Assembly: GCA_036263655.1 (NCBI GenBank)
Contig: DATAGP010000039.1
Coordinates: 30,650-94,649 of the forward strand
DNA length: 64,000 nt
Reading direction: 5' to 3'
From: Schlegelella_A sp036263655
GTDB lineage: Bacteria; Pseudomonadota; Gammaproteobacteria; Burkholderiales; Burkholderiaceae_C
Below are positions 1-8,518 of the stretch, piece after piece (within the stretch, counting starts at the first letter, position 1; each line of letters begins with the position of its first letter). The notes beneath the pieces are model-generated. The model did not search any database and was not told the origin of the DNA. It saw nothing but the letters and a program-made list of their open reading frames with translations. The position numbers were made by a program, and so were the translations under genes.

Positions 1-535
1 GATCGCCGTTGTGGCGCAGGTTGTCGCAGCAGAGCAGGGTCAGCGGGCCGGCGCGGCGGCGCATGCGTTCGCGCAGCATCGCCGTGAGCGCTCCATAGAT
101 CGTGATCCCGGCCTCGCGTCGTCTCGCGGCCGCGAGGTCGGCCGCGATCTCGCCTGCCGCCAGGTCGAGACCGACGTTCGGATCCAGGTGGTAGCCGGCC
201 TCGGTGACGGTGAACGAGACGATCCGCGTGGCCGCCTGGGCGGCCGCCGCCACGAGCTCGGGGATCCCGGGCTGCCAGGCGATGACCTCGCGGAGCGAGC
301 CGATCCGCGTGTAGCTGCGCTCGCCGGAAGGCGCGACGGTCTCGAGCGTGTACTCGCCACCCTGCGCTCGCAGCGCCTCCACGGTGTCTTCCATCCCCGG
401 GCGAATGTTCCCGGCAGCGATGGTCCAGGTGCGCTCGCCGGCCTCGATGAGCCGATGCAGATACCAGGCCTGGTGAGCGCGGTGAAACGCACCGAGGCCC
501 AGGTGGACGATGCGGAGAGGGTCGGCCGATGGCAC
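1..535 (-). CDS. dalD: D-arabinitol 4-dehydrogenase, N-terminal part (runs off the left edge)
   Basis: Mannitol-dehydrogenase family oxidoreductase, NAD-dependent, expected to oxidise D-arabinitol to D-xylulose in the cytoplasm. About 178 residues are visible. The N-terminal dinucleotide-fold motif reads IVHLGLGAFHRAHQAWYLHR, followed by WTIAAGNIRPG and FTVTEAGYHL. The frame is still open at base 1 in LTLLCCDNLRHNGD, the family's conserved DNL..NG block. These blocks resemble the Klebsiella DalD protein as I recall it. The start is a GTG at 535; the frame has an in-frame TGA 27 nt upstream and no ATG between. The gene lies 32 nt after the ICMT-like gene on the same strand, which need not mean a shared function. 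A related polyol dehydrogenase such as mannitol 2-dehydrogenase is the main alternative. Confidence 0.82.
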   Translation of the reverse strand, partial: MPSADPLRIVHLGLGAFHRAHQAWYLHRLIEAGERTWTIAAGNIRPGMEDTVEALRAQGGEYTLETVAPSGERSYTRIGSLREVIAWQPGIPELVAAAAQAATRIVSFTVTEAGYHLDPNVGLDLAAGEIAADLAAARRREAGITIYGALTAMLRERMRRRAGPLTLLCCDNLRHNGD

Positions 536-567
536 CGCGGAGCGTCCCGGCTCGCGTCAGGTCCGGC

Positions 568-1203
568 TCAGGCCAGGAAGCGCGTACCGCCGCGGCGGTA
601 GCGCTCGTAGCGCTCGCCGTAGGCCAGCGCCAGGCGCTGCTCCTCGTGCCGCGAGCCGGCCACGAAATACGCGGTGGCGAGGAGCGTGGCCAGGAGGCGA
701 TTGCGCGTCATCCTCGGCTGCAGCCAGAGCACGACGATGGGGGCGGCGTTGAGCGGATGGCGCGACCGCCGGAAGGGTCCGCGCGCGTCCATCGCGCCCC
801 TCGTCTCCTTGGAGGGCGCCGGGCCCTGCGCTTCCTGCGGCGGAGGGACCGGTTCGCCGCGGAGCCAGGCCGCGGCGCCGTGCACGCCGAGCAGCGAGAA
901 GATGCCGACGATGCGGGCGGCCCGAGCCATCCACACCAGCGCCGCCGCCTGCCCTGCGACCATCGCCACGGCCAGCGGCGTCGGTGCGCGCCAGAGCTGG
1001 CGATCGGGCGGCCGCAGCACCGCTCGCAGCCACCAGGCGGTGGTGGCCGCGGCCTGCAGGTTGTAGAGCGGTCGGTACCAGCCGTCCCGCGCACGGCTGC
1101 CGACGAGGCGCGCCGCGACGTCCTTCGCCGCACGGCTCGCGAGCAGGCTGTGCACCGCTGCGAAGGCGGCAGTCGCCAGGACGATACGCAGCTCGGGGCG
1201 CAT
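568..1203 (-). CDS. NnrU/isoprenylcysteine-methyltransferase-like integral membrane protein
   Basis: A 211-residue membrane protein with about five hydrophobic segments. The C-terminal third carries the ICMT/PEMT-like signature: RSRHPLN (around residue 145), then a hydrophobic helix, then a charged tail with HEEQRLALAYGERYERYRRGG. In this superfamily the RHP and E/R tail motifs bind S-adenosylmethionine, but the substrate cannot be inferred. The start is the ATG at 1203, directly before the first hydrophobic helix (LRIVLATAAFAAVHSLLA). A longer in-frame extension reads into Arg-rich sequence antisense to the CPBP gene and was not used. It is divergent from the CPBP gene. Confidence 0.72.
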   Translation of the reverse strand: MRPELRIVLATAAFAAVHSLLASRAAKDVAARLVGSRARDGWYRPLYNLQAAATTAWWLRAVLRPPDRQLWRAPTPLAVAMVAGQAAALVWMARAARIVGIFSLLGVHGAAAWLRGEPVPPPQEAQGPAPSKETRGAMDARGPFRRSRHPLNAAPIVVLWLQPRMTRNRLLATLLATAYFVAGSRHEEQRLALAYGERYERYRRGGTRFLA

Positions 1204-1255
1204 CGCGGAAATGATAGCGGCGGGCATCCGCTGCGCATCGCTCGAACCCACGGGT

Positions 1256-2134
1256 ATGCTGCGCCGCTTGGTCCGCCACATTCGTCGCCTGGTCTCGACG
1301 CCGCCGCTGCGAGCCGTCCTGGGATTCTTCTGCGTCGGCGCTGCGATCGGCATCGGCTCCGCCTGCACCGCGCTGCTGCCCGGGGGCATCGAGATGCTCG
1401 CTCCGCTTCTGCTCGCCGCGGGAGCCCTCGTCGGCTACTACTCCTTCGTCCGCGTCGTCGAAAGGAGGGCGGTCGTGGAGCTGCTGTCGAAGGGAAGCCT
1501 GGCAGAAGCGCTCGCCGGCGCTGCCATCGGCTCGGCCCTGTTCGGCCTCGTCATCGGCATCCTCTTTCTCCTCGACGTCTATTCGGTGAGCGGCGTCAAC
1601 GCCCCGTCGGCCGCCGTCCCCGCGCTGATGCTGGCGCTCATGGCCGGGATCACCGAAGAGCTGCTCCTGCGCGCCGTCGCCTTCCGGATCCTCGAGGAAT
1701 GGCTCGGCAGCTGGCTCGCGCTCGGCCTCTCGGCGGCGCTCTTCGGCCTGATGCATCTTCCGAATCCGGAGGCGACGCTGATGAGCTCCACCGCCATCGC
1801 GCTGGAGGCCGGCGTCATGCTGGCCGCCGCGTACATGGTGACCCGGCGGGTGTGGCTCGCGATCGGAATCCACGCGTCCTGGAACTTCGCGCAGAGCGGG
1901 ATCTTCGGCGTTGCCACGTCGGGGGTGGAGAGCGCGGGCTACCTGAACGGACAGCTGAGCGGCCACCCGGTCCTCTCGGGCGGCAGCTTCGGCCCGGAAG
2001 CGTCGATCGTGGCCGTCGCCGTCTGCCTGGCGGCGGGCCTCCTCCTGCTGCGCATGGCGCACGACCGGGGACACGTGCGGAAGCCGTCGTGGCGCGCGGT
2101 CACCGGCTCGCGCGAGCCGGTGCCGGACGGCTAA
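1256..2134 (+). CDS. CPBP-family intramembrane metalloprotease
   Basis: A 292-residue polytopic membrane protein of the CAAX protease/bacteriocin-processing (CPBP) family. The three catalytic motifs are present in order: GITEELLLRAVAFR with the Glu pair at residues 134-135, LFGLMHLPN with His167, and GIHASWNFAQ with His206 and Asn210. Family members are zinc-dependent intramembrane proteases; the bacterial substrate is usually unknown. The ATG at 1256 gives a basic N-terminus (MLRRLVRHIRRL) before the first helix. The ATG at 1211 is possible but would leave only 7 nt between divergent start codons. Its stop overlaps that of the convergent EEP gene (TAA and TAG share 2131-2134). Confidence 0.85.
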   Translation: MLRRLVRHIRRLVSTPPLRAVLGFFCVGAAIGIGSACTALLPGGIEMLAPLLLAAGALVGYYSFVRVVERRAVVELLSKGSLAEALAGAAIGSALFGLVIGILFLLDVYSVSGVNAPSAAVPALMLALMAGITEELLLRAVAFRILEEWLGSWLALGLSAALFGLMHLPNPEATLMSSTAIALEAGVMLAAAYMVTRRVWLAIGIHASWNFAQSGIFGVATSGVESAGYLNGQLSGHPVLSGGSFGPEASIVAVAVCLAAGLLLLRMAHDRGHVRKPSWRAVTGSREPVPDG

Positions 2135-3237
2135 CCGGCGGCGCTGGACCGCGACTGCAGCACCGGCTCCGCCGGGCGCGACGTGCCCGCGGCCGGCGCT
2201 TGCGCGATCTTCTCCTCGGCCTCGCGCCCTTCCTCGGCGTCCGCAGCCGGCTCGGCCTGCTCACGGACGGCGTCGGGCTCGTGGCTCAGGTGGATGTACA
2301 CCGGGAAGTGGTCGGAGCCGATGTAGGGCATCCGGCAGAACTCGACCAGGCGGAAGTCGTTCGAGTGGAAGAAGTGATCGAGCGGGAAGCGGATCAGGGC
2401 GTGCTTGGCGTTGAAGGTGTTGAAGAAACCGCGGCCCACCCGAGGGTCCAGCAGCCCGCTGATGTCACGGAACAGCTGGCTCGTGTGCGACCAGGCGACG
2501 TCGTTCATGTCGCCCATGACGACGGTGGGACCGGGATCCTCCCGCACGGCACGGCCGACGATCAGCAGCTCGGCGTCGCGCGGCACCGAGCTGTCGCTCT
2601 CGGTCGGCGCAGGCGGTCGCGGATGCAGGCAGTGCAGCTTGATCAGCCGCCCCGAGGGCAGGCGGAGGCCGGTGTGGATCGACGGCACGTCGTCCTGGAC
2701 GAGATGCGACACCACGGGCTCGATCAGCGCCAGGCGCGAGTAGAGCAGCATCCCGTACGTGTTGTCCTGAGGGCGCAGCACGGTGAACGGATGCGACCGC
2801 GACAGCTCCGCCAGCTGCTCGCACCACCAGCGGTCGGCTTCGAGCGCGAGCACGACGTCGGGGTCCGCCTTGCGCACGACGGCCAGCAGCGCCGCCGCGT
2901 CCCGATTGCTCTGCAGCACGTTGGCGAACAGCAGCCGCACGCTGTTGTCCGGATCGGCCCGGCGGCTGTCCTCGACCTGCGAGCGTGCCAGGCGGGTGTA
3001 CGGCAGCATGTGTCCCACCTGCAGGGCCAGGCCGGCGATCAGCGCCGCCCGAAGCAGCTGACCCCACGGGCTCGCATCGACCGTCAGGACATGGGCGAGC
3101 AGGACCAGCAGCATGGCTGCCGCGATCTGCATCCGCGGGAAATCGAAGATCCGGATCCACCAGCTCTGGCCACGTATGAAGGGAAGCAGCGTTGCCGCGA
3201 CGAGGACGGTGCCAATGCCGACAAGCCAAGCTTCCAA
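2131..3237 (-). CDS. Membrane-anchored endonuclease/exonuclease/phosphatase (EEP) family hydrolase
   Basis: About 368 residues. Three N-terminal hydrophobic segments (roughly residues 3-100) anchor a C-terminal metal-dependent EEP fold. Visible EEP motifs are LFANVLQSNRDA, VVLALEADRWW (catalytic Glu), TVVMGDMNDVAWS (Asp/Asn pair) and YIGSDHFPVYIHL (terminal Asp-His). The fold covers DNases, phosphodiesterases and sphingomyelinase-like enzymes; the anchored layout suggests action outside the cytoplasmic membrane, but the substrate is unknown. No ATG lies near the start of conserved sequence. I chose TTG at 3237, giving LEAWLVGIGTVLV; this start is uncertain. The tail after residue 330 is Glu/Ala-rich low complexity. 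Confidence 0.75.
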   Translation of the reverse strand: MEAWLVGIGTVLVAATLLPFIRGQSWWIRIFDFPRMQIAAAMLLVLLAHVLTVDASPWGQLLRAALIAGLALQVGHMLPYTRLARSQVEDSRRADPDNSVRLLFANVLQSNRDAAALLAVVRKADPDVVLALEADRWWCEQLAELSRSHPFTVLRPQDNTYGMLLYSRLALIEPVVSHLVQDDVPSIHTGLRLPSGRLIKLHCLHPRPPAPTESDSSVPRDAELLIVGRAVREDPGPTVVMGDMNDVAWSHTSQLFRDISGLLDPRVGRGFFNTFNAKHALIRFPLDHFFHSNDFRLVEFCRMPYIGSDHFPVYIHLSHEPDAVREQAEPAADAEEGREAEEKIAQAPAAGTSRPAEPVLQSRSSAAG

Positions 3238-3299
3238 GACGCTGCTCGAATCGTTGTGCCTCGCCCTGCAAATGGCGTGCCCAGGCCTGTCCTGCGCGC

Positions 3300-3794
3300 T
3301 CAGCGGTGCCGCCCTTCGACGAGCCGGTCGGGCACGACGTTGGCGATCGTCAGTCGGCCCTGCTCCTCGACGACGTACACCGTGAACGGCCGCTGCGCCG
3401 ACCCGTCGGCGCCCTGCAGCCACATGTAGAACGCAAAGCCCTGCTGCCCCGCAGCGTCGGTCGTCCGGGTGGTGGTGACGCTGCGGCCCGGGGCCGTGCC
3501 ACGGGCGAAGAAGGGCAGGATCTGCGTCTCCAGCGCGGTGCGGATCGCCGCGTCGCCGGCGCGGGCGACGAGCGCCGGGCTCAGCATCGACCGCACCTGC
3601 GCTGCGTCGCCGGCGAGGGCACTGACGACGAAGGCGTCGGCGGCGCGGCGGAACGGCTGCGCGTCCTCCTGCATGCGCAAGTCGGCCTCGACCGAGGGCG
3701 TCGCCTGCGCCCGCGACTGCGCGGCGAGCGGCACCTGCGCCGCCAGCAGTGCCGCGGCGAGGGTCCAGAGCAAGGGGCGTGAGCATGTCGACAT
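3300..3794 (-). CDS. Exported protein of unknown function
   Basis: A 164-residue protein with a clear signal peptide (LLWTLAAALLAAQVPLAAQ-S), so probably periplasmic. The mature part has a helical region (DAFVVSALAGDAAQVRSML) and ends in a beta-rich section (FTVYVVEEQGRLTIANVVPDRL), the look of small NTF2- or DUF4019-like exported proteins, but no family is claimed. GGAG sits 6 nt before the ATG at 3794; another in-frame ATG at 3800 is too close to it. It lies 26 nt downstream of the vWA gene on the same strand, so the two probably form an operon. Confidence 0.65.
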   Translation of the reverse strand: MSTCSRPLLWTLAAALLAAQVPLAAQSRAQATPSVEADLRMQEDAQPFRRAADAFVVSALAGDAAQVRSMLSPALVARAGDAAIRTALETQILPFFARGTAPGRSVTTTRTTDAAGQQGFAFYMWLQGADGSAQRPFTVYVVEEQGRLTIANVVPDRLVEGRHR

Positions 3795-3820
3795 GAGCAT
3801 CTCCGGAAGGGGGCGGCACC

Positions 3821-4858
3821 TCAGCCCATGCCGCCGAGCCACAGCACCGACAGGGATGCCGCGGCCGCGACCAGGAGCGCGGCCACGAGCGCGAGCAGGG
3901 GCGCGAGCTCGGTCTCGCGCGTCTGCACCTGCAGGCGCGAGCCGAGCGTCTCGTAGACGCTGCGCAGCTTCTCGGCGGTGCCGGCGTGGTGGTACTCGCC
4001 GCCGGTCATCCGTGCCACCTCGCGCAGCGTCGGCTCGTCGAGCTTCAGATAGATGGCGAAGCCGTCGCCCCCCGCCGCCTGACCGTCGACGGTGCCGAGG
4101 CCGACGACATGGATGCGCACGCCCCGATCGGCGGCCATCTTCGCCGCTTCCAGCGTGTCGACGCCCGTGGTGCGGCGGCCGTCCGTCAGCAGGACGATGG
4201 CCGCCGAGCTGTACGAGCCCGGCGCCACGGGCGTGATCTGCTTCGGCGGCGGCTTGTCCTTGTCGTCGCGGCGGCGCACCTTCTGCGCCGGCCCGAAGGT
4301 CATGTCGCCGAGGCTGATGCCATGGTCGGGGAACAGCTCGGCCAGGCACAGCACGATCGCGCTCCCGACCGCCGTCCCGATCTGCATCTGGAACGCGTCG
4401 ATGGCACTCACCAGGGCGGCGCGATCCAGGGTCGCCGGCTGGACGACCTGGGCGCTGCCGGCAAAGGTGACCAGCCCGACGTCGATGTCCTTGGGCAGGT
4501 CGCGCAGGAACAGCTTCGCCGCCTCCTGCGCCGCCACCAGGCGGGTCGGCTTGACGTCGGTCACGCGCATGCTCAGCGACACGTCCATCGCCAGCATGAT
4601 CGAGGACCTCGCCCACGGCAGTGTCACCGGGGCCAGCGGCCGGGCAGCGGCGAACAGCAGCAGGCCACACGCGAGCAGGACCAGGGCCGGTGGCACGTGC
4701 CGCCGCCAGTGCGGCTCGCCCGCAGCCTCGCGGACGACCTGCAGGCTGCTGTAGCGCAGCGCCTTCCTGCGCCGCCGGCGCAGGAGCCACACGTACAGCA
4801 CCGGCAGCAGGGGCAGCGCCAGCGACAACCACAGGTACTGGGGCCACAGGAAGGTCAT
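3821..4858 (-). CDS. BatA-like von Willebrand factor A domain membrane protein
   Basis: A 345-residue protein. An N-terminal hydrophobic helix (FLWPQYLWLSLALPLLPVLY) and an RRRRRK stretch are followed by a second helix near residue 60. The vWA domain then has an intact MIDAS site: AMDVSLSM with Asp92 (the DxSxS motif) and later VLLTDGRRTTG. A C-terminal helix (LLALVALLLVAAAASLSVLWL) ends the protein, the topology of BatA/BatB proteins. These usually sit with a MoxR ATPase, and none is present here. A charged insert (RRRDDKDKPPPKQ, around residue 200) interrupts the domain. An exported protein follows on the same strand. A role in envelope stress or complex assembly is family-based inference only. 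Confidence 0.8.
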   Translation of the reverse strand: MTFLWPQYLWLSLALPLLPVLYVWLLRRRRRKALRYSSLQVVREAAGEPHWRRHVPPALVLLACGLLLFAAARPLAPVTLPWARSSIMLAMDVSLSMRVTDVKPTRLVAAQEAAKLFLRDLPKDIDVGLVTFAGSAQVVQPATLDRAALVSAIDAFQMQIGTAVGSAIVLCLAELFPDHGISLGDMTFGPAQKVRRRDDKDKPPPKQITPVAPGSYSSAAIVLLTDGRRTTGVDTLEAAKMAADRGVRIHVVGLGTVDGQAAGGDGFAIYLKLDEPTLREVARMTGGEYHHAGTAEKLRSVYETLGSRLQVQTRETELAPLLALVAALLVAAAASLSVLWLGGMG

Positions 4859-5143
4859 GGCTGGGGCGTCGCGGCGCGGGGAGTCGGTCTCATCGTACGG
4901 CAATCGGAAAGCCGCGAGGCACCCGCCAGGGCGCCGGAACGGTCCACAATTTCTGTGGAAAAGAGTGTGGACAAAGCGGGTTCGCCGGCCTCGGAGCGCC
5001 TGTTTCCGGCCCGTCCGACAGGCCGCTTGTTTCAGAAGCAGCGAGGCCCTCCCGGGCCCCGTGTTCAGGGTGGTGCCGCCGGAGGCTGGGGAAAAGTCGG
5101 GTCCGCGGCCTGCCACTCGCGATGGGACAGCAGGGATCGTCCG
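4859..5143. other. Intergenic region between the vWA gene and a divergent small gene
   Basis: 285 bases with no gene I can support. It is less G+C-rich in the middle, where the dyad and DnaA-box-like sequences at 4943-4974 lie. It presumably holds the promoters of both divergent neighbours; no clear -35/-10 pair was found. Confidence 0.5.
4943..4974. promoter_or_regulatory. Dyad TCCACA-N5-TGTGGA plus two DnaA-box-like nonamers
   Basis: Bases 4943-4959 form a perfect 6-bp inverted repeat (TCCACA/TGTGGA, 5-nt centre). On the minus strand 4954-4962 reads TTTTCCACA, which fits the DnaA-box consensus TTWTNCACA, and 4966-4974 reads TTGTCCACA, one mismatch away. The AT content is above the local background. 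Whether DnaA binds here is inference. Confidence 0.35.
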
Positions 5144-5374
5144 ATGGAATCAGAGGGCAGGGACGCGCCCACCGAGCGCGTCGAGTGCTGGTACTGGCGC
5201 TACCGGGACACCGCCACCGGCGAGGTCCGCGTGTCCGAGAAGACGCTGACCGAGCAGGAAGCGGCCGGCTTGCCGGAGGCGGAGCGCATCGAGGGCACCC
5301 GGACGCTGCGCGGCTCCGGCGAGGAGGACACGACGCCCGACGTGTTCCGCACCGGCCACTCGCCGCTGGCCTGA
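5144..5374 (+). CDS. Small conserved WYWRYRD protein, paralogue of 10908-11126
   Basis: A 76-residue, acidic, soluble-looking protein. Its core VECWYWRYRD, then a Thr/Leu-rich stretch with an AERIEGTRTLRG block, matches the 72-residue product at 10908-11126 (VEYWRWRYRD, then AERIDGSMLLRE). Both finish with a similar PDVFRTG or PETGPEV ending. Two copies of the same architecture in one window, on opposite strands and in unrelated surroundings, support real coding. The function is unknown; the aromatic-Arg block might be a binding motif, but nothing proves it. The start is the ATG at 5144. Confidence 0.7.
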   Translation: MESEGRDAPTERVECWYWRYRDTATGEVRVSEKTLTEQEAAGLPEAERIEGTRTLRGSGEEDTTPDVFRTGHSPLA

Positions 5375-5405
5375 CCAGCCTTGCGGGCACCGGCGGTCCG
5401 CGTCG

Positions 5406-7052
5406 CTAGGACGCGAGCGTCGCAGGCGGGCGGTCGCGCAGCTCGTCGACGAGCACGCGCTTGTTCTCCGAGTAGTCGATGGGCACGGCGATCAGGTGGA
5501 CGCCGCCGGCGCGAAACGCCGCCTCCAGCGCCGGCACCAGCTCGCCGACCTCCGTCAGCCCGCACCCGTGCGCGCCGTAGGACTGCGCGTAAAGCGCGAA
5601 ATCCGGGTTGCCGAAGGTCATCCCATGATCGGCAAAGCCGTCGCTCGCCTGCTTCCAACGGATCATGCCGAAGGCGTTGTCGACGAGCACGAGCAGCACC
5701 AGGTCGAGCTTTCTCCGCACCGCGGTCTCGAGCTCCTGGCTGTTCATCATGAAGCCGCCGTCGCCGCACACCGCGAGCACGCGCCGCTTCGGATAGAGCA
5801 GGGCGGCCATGATGGCCTGCGGCAGGCCTGCGCCCATGGTGGCCAGGGCGTTATCGAGCAGCAGCGTGTTGGCCTCGCGGGTGCGGTAGTTGCGCGCGAA
5901 CCAGATCTTGTACATGCCGTTGTCGAGGGCGACGATGCCGTCGGCGGGCATGACCTGACGCACGTCCTGGACGATGCGCTGCGGTGTCCACCGGTCCTCG
6001 GTGGCGCGGTCCGTCAGGTGGGCGAGGATGCCCTCGCGCAGGGGCAGGAGCGCGCCGGCGTTCGGCAGCCTGCCCTCCAGCCGGTCGGCCAGCAGGGAGA
6101 GCGAGCGCCCGATGTCGCCGACCACCTCGGCCTGCGGGAAGTAGACCTGCTCGACGGTCGCCGGCTGGTAGGCGACGTGGATCACCCGCGGGTAGTCGTC
6201 GTCCATGATGAAGGGCGGCTTCTCGCTGGTGTCGTGGCCGATGGCAACGATGAGGTCGGCCTGCTCGATGGCGTCGTGCACGTAGTCGCGCTCCGACAGC
6301 GCCGCCGTGCCCATGTAGAGCTCGGTGCCGCCCGGCACCGTGCCCTTGCCCATCTGGGTGGTGAAGTACGGGATGCGCGTGCGCAGGACGAACTGCGCCA
6401 GCTCGGCGGTGGCGCGCGGTCGCGACGCGGTCGCCCCGAGCATGATCAGCGGCCGGCGGGCGGCGACGATCATGGCGGCGGCCCGGTCGAGCATGGCCGC
6501 ACTGGCGAGCGGCAGCTCGAGCGGGTGGGGCGGGATCATGCGCGCGGACGGGCACTCCTCGCCGGCGATGTCTTCCGGCAGCTCCAGCAGCACCGGCCCG
6601 GGCCGCTCCTCCTGGGCGACGCGGAAGGCCTCGCGCACGAGCGTCGGGATGGTGGCGGTGGAGACGATCTGATGCGCCAGCTTGGTCAGCGGCTTCATGG
6701 CGGCGACGATGTCGACGATCTGGAAGCGCGCCTGGCGCGACGTCAGGACGCCCTTCTGTCCGGTGATCATCACCATCGGCATGGCGCCGACGTGGGCGAA
6801 GGCCGCGGCGGTGCTGAGGTTCAGGGCGCCCGGGCCCAGGGTCGTGATGCAGACGCCGGGCTTGCCGGTCAGGCGGCCGTAGGTGGCGGCCATGAAGCCG
6901 GCCGCCTGCTCGTGCCGCGTGATCACCAGCTCGATGCCGGAGTGGCGGAGCGACTCGACGACGTCGAGGTTCTCCTCGCCGGGTATGCCGAAGATGCGCT
7001 CGACGCCTTCGTTCTCGAGCGCGGCGACGAGAAGGTCGGAGCCCTTGGTCAT
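5406..7052 (-). CDS. Acetolactate-synthase-like thiamine diphosphate enzyme
   Basis: A 548-residue ThDP-dependent enzyme with the usual three domains. The cofactor-activating Glu is in VITRHEQAAGFMAATYGR (about residue 47). A central domain carries IVAIGHDTSEKPPF. The C-terminal ThDP/Mg motif is VCGDGGFMMNSQELET, then LVDNAFGMI. The ending IPVDYSEN-like sequence (IAVPIDYSENKRVLV) is typical of catabolic acetolactate synthases (AlsS type), which condense two pyruvates without FAD chemistry. No regulatory small subunit is adjacent. It starts 4 nt after the aldehyde dehydrogenase gene, so the two are one operon. Another 2-oxo-acid decarboxylase or ligase activity within the family cannot be excluded. 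Confidence 0.85.
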   Translation of the reverse strand: MTKGSDLLVAALENEGVERIFGIPGEENLDVVESLRHSGIELVITRHEQAAGFMAATYGRLTGKPGVCITTLGPGALNLSTAAAFAHVGAMPMVMITGQKGVLTSRQARFQIVDIVAAMKPLTKLAHQIVSTATIPTLVREAFRVAQEERPGPVLLELPEDIAGEECPSARMIPPHPLELPLASAAMLDRAAAMIVAARRPLIMLGATASRPRATAELAQFVLRTRIPYFTTQMGKGTVPGGTELYMGTAALSERDYVHDAIEQADLIVAIGHDTSEKPPFIMDDDYPRVIHVAYQPATVEQVYFPQAEVVGDIGRSLSLLADRLEGRLPNAGALLPLREGILAHLTDRATEDRWTPQRIVQDVRQVMPADGIVALDNGMYKIWFARNYRTREANTLLLDNALATMGAGLPQAIMAALLYPKRRVLAVCGDGGFMMNSQELETAVRRKLDLVLLVLVDNAFGMIRWKQASDGFADHGMTFGNPDFALYAQSYGAHGCGLTEVGELVPALEAAFRAGGVHLIAVPIDYSENKRVLVDELRDRPPATLAS

Positions 7053-7056
7053 CGCA

Positions 7057-8448
7057 TCAGGCCTTGACCTGGACCGACTTGATGTTCACGAACTCGCGGA
7101 TGCCGAAGTCGGCGCACTCGCGACCGTAGCCCGAGTGCTTGACGCCGCCGAAGGGCATCCGCGGGTCGGAGCGGACGTTGTCGTTGACGAAGCTGATGCC
7201 GGCATCGAGCTCGTCGGCGGCGATGCGCTCGCCGCGCTCGAGGTCGCGCGTGAGCACGCCCGAGCCCAGTCCGAACTCGCTGGCGTTGGCGATGGCGATG
7301 GCGTGCTGTTCGTCGGCGGCCTCGATGACGGCGGCGACCGGCCCGAAGACCTCGTCGTCATGCGCCGGCTGGCCCGGCTTCACGTCGCCGAGCACCGTGG
7401 CCGGGTACCAGGCGCCGGGCTGGTCGGGGATCACGCCGCCGAGCAGGAGCCTTGCGCCGCGGGCGATGCTCTCCTGCACCTGCTCGTGGATCTGGTCGCG
7501 GGCGGCCACGCTCTGCAACGGCCCGAGCTTCGTCGCCGGGTCGCGCGGGTCGCCGATCCGGTAGGCGCGCATCGCCTCCACGAAGGCGCTCTCGAACGAT
7601 TCGCGCAGCGGCCGCACGACGATGAAGCGCTTGCCGGCGATGCAGCTCTGGCCGGCGTTGACCATGCGCGCTGCGGCGCACACCTTGGCCGCCGCCGCCA
7701 CGTCGGCGTCTTCGAGCACCAGGTAGGCGTCGGCGCCGCCGAGCTCGAGCACGCACTTCTTGAGCTGGCCGCCGGCGATCGCGGCGACGCTGCGGCCCGC
7801 GGCCACGCTCCCCGTGAGCGTGACGGCAGCGACGTTGGCGTCCTCGATCAGCCGCTCGACGTCGGCGCCTCTGACCAGCACGGTGGCGAACAGGCCCTCG
7901 GGGAAGCCGGCGTCCCTGAACACCGAGTCGATCGCCAGCGCGCACCCCGGCACGTTGCTGGCGTGCTTCAGCACGCCGCCGTTGCCCGCCATCAAGGCCG
8001 GCGCGGCGAAGCGGAACACCTGCCAGAACGGGAAGTTCCACGGCATCACGGCCAGCACCACGCCGAGCGGATTGAAGGCGACGAACGCCTTCGCGCCCTC
8101 GATCTCGACGCCCTGCCGCGCCAGGTAGCGCGGCGCGTGCTCGGCGAAGTGCTCGCAGGCGCTCGCGCACTTGTCGATCTCGGCGCGGCCATCGGTCACG
8201 ACCTTGCCCATCTCGCCGGTCATGAGCGCGGCGAACTCGTCGCGCCGCTTCCGGAGCACGGCGGCGGCGGCCCGCATCAGGCGCGCGCGCTCGTCGAAGC
8301 CGGTCCGTCGCCAGGCCCGCTGCGCCTCGGCGGACCGAGCGACCGTTTCCGCGGCCTGCTGCGCGCTGTGGCCGGGATAGGACTTGCCCGGAAGCAGGGT
8401 CGCGGGGTCGACGGTGGCGAACGCGGGCGGGGTCGCGGGACGGCTCAT
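7057..8448 (-). CDS. NAD(P)-dependent aldehyde dehydrogenase, succinate-semialdehyde type
   Basis: A 463-residue member of the aldehyde dehydrogenase superfamily. The oxyanion Asn is in VMPWNFPFWQVFR, the general-base Glu in CVLELGGADAYLV and the catalytic Cys in NAGQSCIAGKRF. The C-terminal FGGVKHSGYGRE block is intact. The PWNFPFWQ and RMPFGGVKHSGYGRE wording is characteristic of Sad/YneI-like succinate-semialdehyde dehydrogenases, but substrate range in this group is broad. It is the first gene of a two-gene operon with the acetolactate-synthase-like enzyme (4 nt gap), a pairing that suggests the synthase may act on the acid made here or feed an aldehyde in. Confidence 0.88.
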   Translation of the reverse strand: MSRPATPPAFATVDPATLLPGKSYPGHSAQQAAETVARSAEAQRAWRRTGFDERARLMRAAAAVLRKRRDEFAALMTGEMGKVVTDGRAEIDKCASACEHFAEHAPRYLARQGVEIEGAKAFVAFNPLGVVLAVMPWNFPFWQVFRFAAPALMAGNGGVLKHASNVPGCALAIDSVFRDAGFPEGLFATVLVRGADVERLIEDANVAAVTLTGSVAAGRSVAAIAGGQLKKCVLELGGADAYLVLEDADVAAAAKVCAAARMVNAGQSCIAGKRFIVVRPLRESFESAFVEAMRAYRIGDPRDPATKLGPLQSVAARDQIHEQVQESIARGARLLLGGVIPDQPGAWYPATVLGDVKPGQPAHDDEVFGPVAAVIEAADEQHAIAIANASEFGLGSGVLTRDLERGERIAADELDAGISFVNDNVRSDPRMPFGGVKHSGYGRECADFGIREFVNIKSVQVKA

Positions 8449-8518
8449 CGTTGCTCCTGAAGCTCCGCCCGCAATGATGCAGCGCCGTCCCGGCGTGCGC
8501 GAGAACAGGGACTAGGAC

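Noticed and set aside
529..3429. 966-codon plus-strand frame across several left-end genes
   Set aside because: It crosses the ICMT-like, CPBP and EEP genes in the wrong frame and shows no recognisable domain; a GC-rich shadow.
4943..4974. Chromosome replication origin
   Set aside because: Only two box-like sites, no AT-rich unwinding region, and no dnaA, dnaN or parAB genes nearby.
5496..7067. Long plus-strand frame opposite the acetolactate-synthase-like gene
   Set aside because: His/Arg/Gly-rich mirror of a well-conserved enzyme gene.
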